Positions 25,702-36,322 of a stretch of 64,000 bases of DNA are shown one piece after another. The notes under the pieces were generated by a model. That model was given only the letters and a program-made list of their open reading frames with translations. It was not told where the DNA came from and searched no databases. The stretch is from Brachypodium distachyon (Eukaryota; Streptophyta; Magnoliopsida; Poales; Poaceae): the NCBI RefSeq assembly GCF_000005505.3, contig NC_016134.3:1240001-1304000 (forward strand), read 5' to 3'. A program made the position numbers and the translations under genes. Every line of letters starts with the position of its first letter. Positions within the stretch are counted from its first letter, which is position 1.

Positions 25702-28700
25702 ATGGCGGAAGTACCCGTGAGTTGTTCATCAGACTACCATCCCTTTTATTTCTTTATTTCTTCCCTTGTTTATACGAGCAGTACTACTTAGTTTGCTTCC
25801 TTCCCCACTTCCGAGAAGAATACTCCTCGATTCTTCAGTACAGCGGAGCCTGCGCTGCCCTGGACCTGGAGTACGGCCTGGTTGGTCCTCCCTGGATTTA
25901 GTGCAAGTTCCTGTTCTTTAATATTTTGATTACCGACTAGTAGTAGTACCAGTGTTGTATATTCTTGATTTTAATTACGGGGAATTGTCGGAGTACTGAG
26001 TAGTTATAAGATAATTAACTGCTTGTAAGTTGGAATTGTAAACTCATGTTTCAAAGATGGAAAATAGTCAAGTACTCCTACTAATAGTACTACTAATCTC
26101 CCGAAAGTTTGACTAAAAAACCTTTCCTGCGTTCAAGTTCGCTATACTGTACTGCTAGCCTCCTTCCGTCCCAATTCGCCTTCGCCATTAATTTTGATTT
26201 CCTCCAATCTGGAAGGGTTTGAATGGCTGCATTTTGACGGACATCTGTTCCGTCCATTTAGTTTTGCAAAAAGGAGAAGAAGAAACGCTCTTTGAATTTT
26301 CTTTGTTTACTAATCGTAGTCCTTGCTAGAGTACTAAACCCCCATGTTTCTCTGTAACCTTTTCTGCAGTTGGAGGATGAGCTGCAGAGAGAGCTCTCTG
26401 GCATCATGATCCAGAGCTACATTATGGGTCTGCGCCGTGAGTTCGAGACCAAGCTATGGGAGAATCAGAACCGTATCAGCACCCTGACCAAGAACTGCAA
26501 CGAAAATGTTTCCGAGATCGCCGCGCTGCGGGATGAACTTGCCGGCATCTTGAGCGCCGTGGCAGCTTCAGAGTCCAGCGTGCTTCCTCCCCATACTAGT
26601 CTCGAGAAAGTCGATGAGACGAGCTCTCTGAAGATGAAAGATGATGGCGGCGAGCCTCCTGTAGCAAGACAGACGAATGAGGCCATGCTTGATATCCCGG
26701 ATTTTTCGCTCTTGAAGCACATGAGCGGCGAAGAGATCACGGGGTTCCTCAAGTCGGAGTGGCTGAAACTGCGAAGGCAGCATGAGATTGAGTTGCATGC
26801 GAAGACCGAGGAGTTGTTCAGGCTGAAAAGGGATTTCGCGAAAGATGGCGCCATGTTGCCTTTTAGGAAAGAGAGAGAGCTTGAACTCATCAAATCAAAG
26901 CTGTCTCAGACGATTTCAAAACTGGATGAGATCATATCGAGGAAAGAGGGCTCTTCTTTTAACCATAAAGAGGATGATGAGCTATGCAGGTTGAAGGACA
27001 GAATTGGTTCTTTACTTGATGAAAATGAACATCTTCGAGGTTTGCTGGCCAACAAAAGAAAGGAGAATAAGCAGCTTGCTTCACAAGTAGTGGACGCGCA
27101 TAGTGATATTATGCAACACTCGCTGTCAAAGTCAAAACTTTTGAATCAAGTCGACAAGCTCAGTGGTCAGCTTGAAGATCTAAAGATTGAGAGCCACTTG
27201 AAAGATTTATTGGACCTATCTGTATTAAGAGAAGTTTTCGGCAATTATGAAAATCAGATTGATGATAGTAACCAGGAGGAGTGGTTCCTCAGAGATTTGC
27301 TCATGGAAAAAGAAGAGCAGATACGTGTTATGTCCGGAGAAAAACATAAGCTCAAGTATGAAAATGACCAGCTTGTTTCAATTGCAGGATCGACATTGGT
27401 TCAGCACCATGAGGAATTCGACCTGGTTAACGACGAGCTTTCGATGTTTAGAGAGAAAGTCTGTGAGCAAGAATTGCTGATTCTAGAGTTCAAAGGCGAG
27501 TCGAATTCAATGAAGAGCTGCCTTTATGAGGCTTTGCAGCAAATCCATGTGTGCAAGCAAGAGATATATGGGCTGACTGAGACCTTAACTTCCATGTCTG
27601 TTGCCTTGGAGGAAGCAAAAGAACAAAATGCCTCACTTGATGCCACTATCCGGGAAATGAAGAAGACACCAGTCCCATGCATCGACAGTCATAGTGGGCA
27701 CGCAGGGCACCTAGAATTTGATCTTGTCAGTATGGAAAAGCTGTCAAAAGAATACAGTGATTTTGAGAGCAGATTAGCACAAAGTATGAAACAAAATGAA
27801 ATTAGGTGCGCAATTCATTAACATCTCTTTACATTATGATATCGTTCTTTATTCTAAACATATGCATGTTACTAAAGACTAGCAGCTTGTACTCTTGTCT
27901 GTTTCATATTTCCAAGTGCATTGGCCTATTGTTCATTTTTAAATTTTGGCGCAGGTTGACTAGTATAATTTGTCAGTTTAACCCACTAGTACAGCAAGTT
28001 GCTGTATTAAAGAAAAGGGAATTCTGGTATAAACAAATACTTGAGATTAAATGTTCGAATCTCCTGAAAGCAGAAGCTGAGGTTAGCTTTTCTTTTAGTC
28101 TTCCTTTATTTTTTGCTTTCAATCCGCTAAGCTACAATTTCCTCACAAATGGAGTGTGCTTTTGAGCTCTAAGGTGGAATGCTGAACAAAATTCCAAATG
28201 AGTGTCGACATGGGTTGATGTAAAAAACTAACAGGGAATGCCTGCTGATTAGTTACATATTCATTTCTCTTGCTGAATTCTGAAACACACATGATGCTGG
28301 CTTTGCATTTTATCCAAAGTAAAAGAAGAAATCTAGCATCTAGATAAGGTGGAACACAAAGTCATACTCCCTCCATTTCACAAAGAATGGCACGCACGCA
28401 TTTCAAGATTTTACTTTGACCAACAATTAGACTAATGATTTGAGAGTTTTGTGCTACAAAAACTATCTCATTGGATTCGTATTTCAAAAACCTTTCCAAC
28501 AATATAAAATTTGTAACATATAACCTACATATATTAGTGTAATCATTGGTCAAAGTTCCATCTCGAAAAGCGTGGGCGCCATTCTTTGTGAAATGGAGGG
28601 AGTAGTGTTTTATTCATGTTAACTACAGTTTTAGGTTATTTCTTTTTTTAGAGAAACTGGGTGATTACATCTTCAGTTGTTAACTAACCATTTTATGCGT

Positions 28701-29007
28701 GTAATGAGACTATTCAGAGTTCTTTCCTAATGTGCTTCAGGTTGATATACTTGGCGATGAGGTCGACACCCTTTTAAGTGTTCTTGGTAAAATATATATA
28801 GCACTTGATCGTTATTCTCCTGTTTTGAAGCATTACCCTGGGGTAAGATAATTGCTCCATCATTTTCATGATACCAGTTCTGTACTTTTTGTTGTTATTA
28901 TTTTCTGGGGCAAGGTTGTAGAGTTCATAATCTTCTTCTGATAATTCCATCAGGTGACAGAGATTCTGAATCTAACGCAGAAGGTGTTGAAAGGAGAAAC
29001 TGTTTAG
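25702..29007 (+). CDS. WAP: WPP domain-associated protein (long coiled-coil)
   Basis: Five exons (25702-25716, 26370-27805, 27955-28081, 28741-28842, 28954-29007) give 577 residues. The 15-nt first exon encodes MAEVP and joins the large exon LEDELQREL in frame; the large exon has no ATG at its start, so the micro-exon start is required. Most of the protein is heptad-type coiled coil rich in E/K/L. The block [16 protein letters not shown] followed by [11 protein letters not shown], and the C-terminal [16 protein letters not shown], are the features I associate with WAP, the WPP-domain-associated protein of tomato and Arabidopsis that binds MAF1/WPP proteins at the nuclear envelope or Golgi. 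The identification rests on these recalled blocks. No transmembrane segment is seen. A Stowaway MITE sits in intron 3. Confidence 0.85.
28367..28602. mobile_element. Stowaway MITE in intron 3 of the coiled-coil gene
   Basis: The 236-bp element has near-perfect inverted ends (CTCCCTCCATTTCACAAAGA at the left and its complement at the right, about 25 bp) and is flanked by TA on both sides (28365-28366, 28603-28604). AT-rich interior, no coding content. Confidence 0.93.
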
Positions 29008-31824
29008 CAACATAACACATTGGTGAAACATTAGTTAGCTTTGGGCAGGTTTTCGCATTGACTTACAGGGAGGAAAGATGTTAGCTTACAGATCCAAGTG
29101 CAGTCAAAGTAGTAGACAGCATTGTTCAATTGCTAGTGTGACAAGGCTTTTCTAGGCTTGTTCTTTAGTCTTTTCTAGCGTTGCTTAGTGTTGTATCAGT
29201 GTGCAGTTAGTAGTTGTCAATACACATCATAGGGTTTTATTTGTGTTAATTACAGATTTAGGTTATATTGTGGGTGATTATTTCTCTCCTTTTGGGAAAA
29301 TTGGGTGATTATTTCGTTGGGTGCAGAAAGTTCAGCTTGTTATTGTCATAGTTGTCCTGCCCTAGCTTGTATTCTCAGTGATGATGTATTTCTATCCTAG
29401 TCTGTGTTGTCAGTTGTCACTTGTCTTGTCAGTGTTTTTGTGTTTGTAAGCTGTAACTAATGCAGTTTTCTCTAATCCATTTTAACACTGGAAAGCAGTA
29501 GATATTTGCAATACTGCCAACTAGTTGATGAAAGCACCTGACTGTCATTTTCTTTACTCTAGTCCTCAGTGGCCAATACATTCACACGAGCCCATGGGCC
29601 ATGGGCCATGGGCCAGTGAGAAGCAGCATCATGCACTTCTAATAAGTAGAAACCCATCATCTCAAGAAAGAGGGTGTGTAAACACATGATGGGTTCATGC
29701 ATGGAAAGAAATGTACTCCAAACATAAAATATCCCCCTAAAAAAATTACAATATTATAACTGCTTTGAATTTTGTCCTCTATGTTTCTTATACATGTTTA
29801 AGAAATTCTAAAAATGTTATCACAAGCAATTTGTTGACTGTTTTCTGCTTGCAACTTTTCTTTTTAGAAAATAAATTTGAAAGCATAAAGTGTCAGATTT
29901 TTCCCTTAGGATGGAACCCATCCAGAATTAACCAAAGTTCATCCAAACAATGGCACAAGGAAAGAAGCACCTCTAAAATACAGTATTTCACTGAAACGAG
30001 GGGGCCAAAGAAGGAGAAGCCAATTTGCTAATTCATCTCTCAGTCTCACACCACACGTTTCCCCTCTTCTTCCTCCTCGCGCGAGCGCCGCCACCCATCC
30101 CGCTGCCGAGCGCCCGAGCCGTCTTCCTCCTCGCGCGAGCGCCTCCACCGCAGGTTGATCTCCCCTTCGATTCTCTCGCCCCCGACCGTTTCTCCTCCCA
30201 TCACCCCACGAAACGGATTCCGCCCTTTATATCCCCGTTTCATAATCTTCCCCAATTCGTAACTGAGGCCAAAAAAAATCAAGGTAGGCCTTGCCCTACT
30301 GGGTCCTCCGCCCGTGGGCTGACAATTCTGTTGGTACCCATTTGTTGACATTAAGAAAGAAGTGTACACGGGCGGCATGAGGCTGTGATTTCACAACCTT
30401 GACCGGGGACAAATGCATTCTCCAAGTTGCTCATAAGTGGAATTATGGCTCTGTAGATAATCTTTATGGTGTTGGGGGGAATTAACATAGGAAGGGCTCG
30501 CGTCGGGTGCAAAATTGGGTAAAATGACCTTCTTGTTAGTAGGAGCATGAGGTTATGTGCTTAATCTTTCACCCTATTTCAGTGGCAGCGCAAGCATTTT
30601 ATATGTACTAGGTATTGTATTTTCGTGCAGCGGGGGTTGTGGTGGTTTGTCGCGTCTTTTGCGCTTGTGTGGGTGGTATCTAGGCCATGTTTTGTTTGAT
30701 GGCGTCGGTTGTAGTGTCTGTCTGACAGCCAAGGTGGCCGTTGGATGTGGTCTTGTCTTGAGTGGTTGGTTGTTTCGGTCTGGTTATAGGTTTGTAATTA
30801 TATTCATTTATCAATGCGTCAAGAGCAAGCTTTGCGTTTTCTCAAAAATAAAGTTTGCTAAATTGCTCAGCGCCTGGGCCGCTAAGGGCCTGTGATATGT
30901 AGACGTTCCGTTGTGCTTTTATGTACTTGGGTCTTGGGATGCAAACTGAGGGCTGTATAGTACTAGTGTTTATTCGCACTGGTATCTGGTAATTTTCGAA
31001 AAAACATTCCGGGGGTATGACTATATGCCCTTGCTTTGCACAATTCCCGTACCCAATTTTTAACTAGTAAGTATGTTGATCACGACTTCGGTGCCTATCC
31101 TATAGGTACATGTCATTGTAAAACGCGGTATTGGAATTAGCGAAAAGTTTTTGACTAGCAAGAATTGCAGAAAAAAATTGGTTTTGAAAGCCACGTAAGT
31201 CAAAAGAGAGTGCTTCACGAGCATTATGCTTCTATTTGGAATGCTTCCGTTTGTTTTGCAGGCATGATTCACAAAGGTGTTTTATTACACATGTCACAAC
31301 CCCTTCAATTCCGAACTTTCCAAATTTTCTTTCTTAGTTACCTAATAGAAAAAAAAAACATAGTAGTAGGATTCAGGTATTTTTCTTATTGGTTGCTCTT
31401 TTTAACGCCTGAATTAATGTGTATTGATCTAATGGCTAAAGCTCTGTTCATGTTCAGCTGTCCTGCAAAAAGACTACATTCTATGATCAAAGAATTTGTT
31501 GGAAGCTACTAAAAGAAGAACCAAGTTGATATTGCAGAGGGGCATAGCTGGTCCAGTAGGGCTGGCTTCACAAGATCAGCCACGGCTCTAAGAAAAGGAC
31601 CCCGTGTTACACTAAGAAGGGGAAGACAATGTGTCCATCGCTTTCCTAAGTTTCTTCTTGCATCGCCTTCTTTCCACGGTGGCCGCGGTGCCCTCCCATC
31701 TGCTGGGGGGCATCCTTCTGATCTGACCTACCTTGCTGGTGGTGGTCGTGCTGAAGTCTGAACTAGGATTTTAGTACTGTAGTTAATTCAGTTAGTATAG
31801 TCCATATATTTAAGTGTCGGAAGC
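29008..31824 (+). other. Intergenic region and possible 5' exon(s) of the phosphorylase-like gene
   Basis: No confident coding exon is seen. Positions 29590-29613 hold a short tandem 'ccatggg' repeat. Positions 30062-30287 are a copy of the synthase first exon (separate entry). The stretch 30290-31800 has only short ORFs without recognisable domains. A 5' untranslated exon ending at the donor near 30153 could be spliced to the gene starting at 31825, but this cannot be shown from sequence alone. Confidence 0.4.
30062..30287 (+). pseudogene. Inverted partial copy of the argininosuccinate synthase exon 1 / intron 1 region
   Basis: The plus strand here matches the minus strand of 23620-23390. 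Both contain cttcctcctcg(c/t)gcgagcg, cctccaccgcaggt (including the exon 1 donor), then ccgccctttaNNtccccgtt and finally aattcgtaactgaggc at matching distances. The start codon of the synthase exon is not conserved and the transit-peptide frame has no ATG here. The splice donor is retained, so it may serve as an untranslated first exon of the gene at 31825. Confidence 0.8.
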
Positions 31825-34312
31825 ATGGTGTCAGCCACCAAGTTAGAAGGTGAATACTCATTTCATGGCAAGAACCCTCCTCTGGATCAATCTGAAGGTA
31901 ATCCAGGGATTCTAGATTCGATGTATTTCCTGTACTATTGTCTATGTTTTTGGCACCGACAAACTAGTATTGTAAAAAGGATGAGCTAGTGTACAGTGTA
32001 GACCAGTTTGTTCTTCTATGTATCAAACTCAATATGCTACACGAGTGGATTAGCTAGCCACGTTGCATTTTCAACTCATGATATGTGCCTACTTAACAAC
32101 GACTAGTTTGAATAACAAATCATTTGTAGATATTTTACAGAAGCACGTCATTTTTCACAAAACCTAGCTTATGCTTTTAACCCTTGAGAGCAGTAGCACA
32201 GGTCTGATCCTTTTCTTTCTTTTTTCACCTTGTGCCGCTGTAATAGTCATAACTTCTATTTGGATCTTCAGGTGTGAAGCTACATCTTTACCGTTTTGGT
32301 ATAGAACATCACGGAAATGATGACCTTAAAAGAATCACATGTATCGATCAAGCCAGCCCAACTTTACTTGATACAATCATTCTTTCTCAGGTTTGCATTA
32401 TCCGAGCACGATTTCTCTGATGTCTCATGGCATCATTTCATTTGTCGTTTATGACTCTCCTCTTTCCCAGTGGGAGAATTTTGCTCGGGAGGGCCATTTG
32501 GGATATGATGTTACTACTTGCAAACTTAAGGTGCTTGCTGGATACCCTCTTTCCCTCTCAGACACACCAAAATTCTTCCATATGTAGAGAATTGCAACTT
32601 CTTAAATTCTGGATGCTTTTCCGTCAAAAATAAATTGTGGATGCTTGTTCACATTGGTTTATGATACACAACCTAAAAATTGCAATACGAAAATCGACCA
32701 AACAAGCTAGACAAACATGCACACACACCATGTAGGTGGTATTGATATATTCCCTGTCAAAAGATTGACCAGGTCACTCAACCCTGTTAACGATATGTTT
32801 GTATGATGGGTTTTGGAATTTTGTACAGGTAATTGAAGGTGAAAGGAATTTTGTTGTTCAGATGAATGATAAGTGGGATTCATTTTTGCTCAAGGAATAT
32901 GGCAAGTTCCGTCAACCTTTGGGATGCCTGAAGCCAGATTGTACTGAAAGTCATGAGGAACTGCTTTTGTGCATTGCACAAGGAGAGAAGGATGTACCTG
33001 AGGTTGTTCCCTCAGCAACACCTGTTAACGATGGAGTACTGCTGATTGCAAATGTGTGTAGCTTCTAATAACTCTTTACCTCATTTCCTCTCTGAATGTA
33101 GATATAATATACAAGTGCTAGTGAATCCATTCATCGTTCTTTTTCATTTCTCATGGTCATCTTTTTCTCCTAAAGGCATATCCTGTTGAATATGGTCACA
33201 TCTTCTTGGTCCCAAGTGCAACCAATCAACTCACTTCCTTTTGGGATAGAAGGATGTTTGGGCTGATTATGAGAAGTGCCTCTGAAGTAAACAATGCAGC
33301 ATTCCGTGTTTTCTTTGATGATGGCACATCTATTGTGCCAGACCGCATGTTTTTTGAGGTAACAATGTAGTTCTGCTGCCTAAGGTTTTCAAATTACTCT
33401 AGTTATTTAGTGTTCACTTGTCATGTGCTTGCATGATATCATGGGAATAACTATTGAGTTGTTTGCTGGTGCCATCTACACTGAGAGTTCAACCATAGAT
33501 ATGCTGTAACGTGTTATTACAGGCTGGCAACAAAGCTCAAAGCCCTTATGTTGCCTTCTATTTTTTGGTACTCTAATTAATATGCCATGATGAGTAAGAT
33601 TTCAGTAGGCAGATTAGCATACAATGACACAGTTGCTCTATTATGAGTTAATCAAAATCAGTGAGCAGAGATATTTCTGCAATAGGATATTGCTGAGATG
33701 CTAGAACAAGTGGTTTGCAATAGATGCTTGAGAAGAATCTCATGGTGTTATTTTTGCCAAATATTACAGGCCTGTTACTTTGCTAATCCTTTACCTGTGG
33801 AGTCTGCCTCGACTGTTGCGATATATGATGGGAAAGCCAGATCAGGCATTCGTGTGTACGAAATAGTTGATTACCCTCTAAAAGCTCTGGTGTTCACCAG
33901 CAACAATGTAAACGCACTTGTTAATGTTGTCAGTGAAGTATCGTCAACTTTGCATGAGAACAAGACTGCATACAGCTTGCTGATCTCCAACCATGGCAGA
34001 AATGTTTGCTTGTTTCCGCAGGTGAAACTCATTTGTGCATCATGTTCCATTTCTAAACAAATTTGCTAGCAACCAATGAATGGATAAACATTAATCTCCA
34101 GTGTTTGGTTTCAGGCAAAAAGTCTGGTCACTGGCTGCTGTCTTCCTGCCTGGGAGTGCTGTGGCTACTTTGTTTACGGCACCAAGGCTGATTTCGACAA
34201 AGCTTCTGAGACCGAAATTTCTGACAAAATGGCTTCGTTCTCATTCCAAGATGATGCTTTTGAAGACCTGAAGAATCTTTGTTGTGCTATTGCCGATGAT
34301 CATGCCATGTAA
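31825..34312 (+). CDS. GDP-L-galactose phosphorylase (VTC2/VTC5)-like protein lacking the HIT catalytic motif
   Basis: Seven exons (31825-31897, 32272-32390, 32471-32530, 32829-33053, 33176-33358, 33770-34021, 34115-34312) give 369 residues with consistent phases. Family features are WENFAREGHLGYDV near residue 65, FVVQMND, the ANAYPVEYGHIFLVP block (about 158-172), and ACYFANPLPVESA followed by the LLISNHGRNVCLFPQ block. VTC2 enzymes convert GDP-L-galactose plus phosphate to L-galactose-1-phosphate in ascorbate synthesis, using an N-H-x-H-x-Q motif whose histidine takes up GMP. At that position this protein has D-R-M-F-F-E (215-220), so both histidines are gone. VTC2 is about 440 residues, so this one is also shorter, mainly at the C-terminus. 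All exons remain open, which suggests a maintained but non-catalytic or altered function. An additional upstream 5' exon is possible. Confidence 0.85.
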
Positions 34313-34971
34313 CTCTGTAACTCTGTGCAGAATAAAACTCAACTATCAACATTGCGTGTGAGAGTCCATTATGCACAATTGTGCTGAGTGTACCGCCTTT
34401 ATAAATACTGTGTGTCCATGGTCCTTTATTCCCTGCGTCTAGTGGTTTATGCCTAAGTACTATGGTACATATGCCTGAACATTTAGATTGCTCAATAAAG
34501 GTTGCTGTTGTCAATACTGTATATCATGTCCCCTCGTGGTACATGAACTATTGCAGATCTGCAGCTTGCAGAAACATATTATCTGCAGCTGATCTTTATT
34601 ATTAAATATAACAATGGTTTTTGTGTTACGCATGTAGAAGGGGAGGAATTAGTAAGTGTTGCTGCTGAACATGCAGTTCTTCTATGATTATTTTGCAACC
34701 TAACATCTATCCTACGTTAGATTGTATTTGGGTTGCAAACCTAAGTGATTCTATAATTAATGTGAGTTTATTGGCTTACCACATTTTCCTCACAACTTGT
34801 GCATTTTGGTTCTATAATTAATGTTATGTTCTCATTTTTCCAGTTCTAATTGGAAGATGGGCAGATGACAACCTGTAGAAAGGAAACTTGTTAAAGTACA
34901 ACTTCTGCCATTGTTAAGACCTTATTACTTGCTGCATCACACTGAACATCTATCCTGAAGCAGCAGCATCA
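34313..34971. other. Convergent 3' region between the phosphorylase-like gene and the defensin gene
   Basis: 3' UTRs of the two converging genes; an 'aataaaa' signal occurs near 34330 and another 'caataaag' near 34495. Nothing else is recognised. Confidence 0.45.
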
Positions 34972-35344
34972 TCAACAGGGTTTCTCGCAGAAGCAGCGAA
35001 TCATGATGGGGTTGAAGCTGATCATCCTGCACTCCCCTTCGGTGAATCCCTCGCCATGGCAGTGCTCGACGCATGCGTCCTTGCTGCAGTAGAAAGTAGT
35101 GTAGGTCTTGCTGAACTCCGTGCAAGTCTCGCCTTCGGAACCTGCAGGACAAAATTTGTGCATGACAGCATCAGACCTTATTTTCTTTTACAGTAACACA
35201 AGCAGCAAAAAGAAGTGATAGAGCTGTGAGAGAAGTGTCAGAGTCTTCAGGTGATTTTTTCTCAGGCAAGGCATTACCAGGAAGTAAAAGGAGTGGCATG
35301 ATCAGCAGCAGCAAGCACAAGGCTGGCACCCTGAGGAAACCCAT
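34972..35344 (-). CDS. Plant defensin-like secreted peptide with eight cysteines
   Basis: Two exons (35344-35278 and 35141-34972) give 78 residues. Exon 1 encodes a hydrophobic signal peptide (MGFLRVPALCLLLLIMPLLL); the phase-1 intron at the end of the signal is the usual defensin structure. The mature part has eight cysteines in the order C-x11-C-x4-C-x3-C-x9-C-x11-C-x-C-x3-C, the CS-alpha-beta pattern with C1-C8 closing the ends. The likely role is an apoplastic antimicrobial or signalling peptide; the target is unknown. A TATA-like ctataagaag lies about 70 bp upstream of the ATG. Two relatives lie at 46.6-47.0 and 49.6-50.0 kb and share the signal exon. Confidence 0.88.
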
Positions 35345-35410
35345 GTCTCCAGGAAGAAATACTCAAGAAAGGAAGGAAATGGTACAGATCCAAACAGGTC
35401 AGTGACATCT

Positions 35411-35420
35411 CTTCTTATAG
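35411..35420 (-). promoter_or_regulatory. TATA-type element of the defensin gene, conserved in all three copies
   Basis: On the minus strand the sequence is ctataagaag. The same element occurs at 47121-47130 and 50069-50078, about 100 bp upstream of the related ATGs, within an otherwise conserved roughly 60-bp leader (agtgaSatctcttcttatagc on the plus strand). Conservation across the copies supports a core promoter. Confidence 0.6.
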
Positions 35421-35480
35421 CAATGTGCCCATGCGAGGGGGGTGGTGGTGTAAACAAAAAATAAAATAAAATAAATGAGT

Positions 35481-35612
35481 ATGATGCAACTATATATATA
35501 TCTCGAAGATGCAGATAACTGGATGATGCAATTACATATATCTCGAAGATGCAGATAACTGGATGATGCAATTATATATATCTCGAAGATGCAGATAATT
35601 GGATGATGCAAT
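35481..35612. repeat. 40-bp minisatellite upstream of the defensin gene
   Basis: Three and a bit copies of a 40-bp unit with cores tctcgaagatgcagataaYt at 35501, 35541 and 35581, each followed by ggatgatgcaa and an AT run. Units are almost identical. Confidence 0.95.
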
Positions 35613-35624
35613 GTCAGGTCAGAA

Positions 35625-35830
35625 ATTTTTTAAATAGCGGGCTATAGCACCGCTATAGCATTTGAGTGGGTCTCTGCTACGGCAGCTATGCTCGCTAAAG
35701 CAGGATTTAGCGGTGCTAAATGATTTAGCTGTAGCGGTTTAAGAGCGGGCAAAACCAAATTTTGAGGCAGGCAACAAATTTGGACCATCAGTTCCAAAAT
35801 AGCTGCATGCAAGGCCCAAAGCCACATCCT
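35625..35830. repeat. Unclassified dispersed grass repeat (tagcgggctatagc type)
   Basis: The sequence aaatagcgggctatagcacc followed by several gctatagc / gctaaagc / gcggtgctaaat variants looks like a dispersed transposon-derived repeat with internal inverted motifs. Family and boundaries are not determined. Confidence 0.4.
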
Positions 35831-36081
35831 AAACTCACCCCCGCGCCCATCTTTGGACTCCCGGAGCCCTGGTTACCTTGATTGTGTCCATCAATTGAGA
35901 ATACTTATGATCCCATCTCACCTTTCAGAAAGACTGGCAGGAGACTTCAGATCAGCGTTTTTCTTCTTCTTCTTCTTCTTTTCTTGAAAGACGTCACGTT
36001 ATCCGATGGGACCCACGCGCCTCGTCTTCCCGGAAACCCCTTGTCGACTCCTTTCACCCAACCCAGCCGCCCGTGCTGACC

Positions 36082-36109
36082 GGTCAAAGCCGCACGAGCT
36101 CCTTTGACC
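36082..36109 (+). promoter_or_regulatory. Two W-boxes in the WRKY gene promoter
   Basis: TTGACC occurs on the minus strand at 36082-36087 and on the plus strand at 36104-36109, 22 bp apart and about 215-240 bp upstream of the ATG. TTGAC(C/T) is the WRKY-factor binding site, so auto- or cross-regulation is likely. Paired W-boxes have been reported to mediate elicitor response of the rice WRKY53 promoter (from memory). Confidence 0.65.
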
Positions 36110-36322
36110 CCCCCGTCCCCTTTCCCGGAAGCACCCCAAATACCACCACGTTCACATTTTGATTTAGGCCTGATCCCACGCTTCTGCCCCTGCTATGCTT
36201 GCCGCCCACCCAGCACAGCCAGCCACTACCGGCAGAGCAGCTACTTAACCACGCCACCCATCCAAGCAAACCACTCCCGTCCTCTCTTTCACACACCAGA
36301 CAACTCTCTCGGTTCCTTCGCC

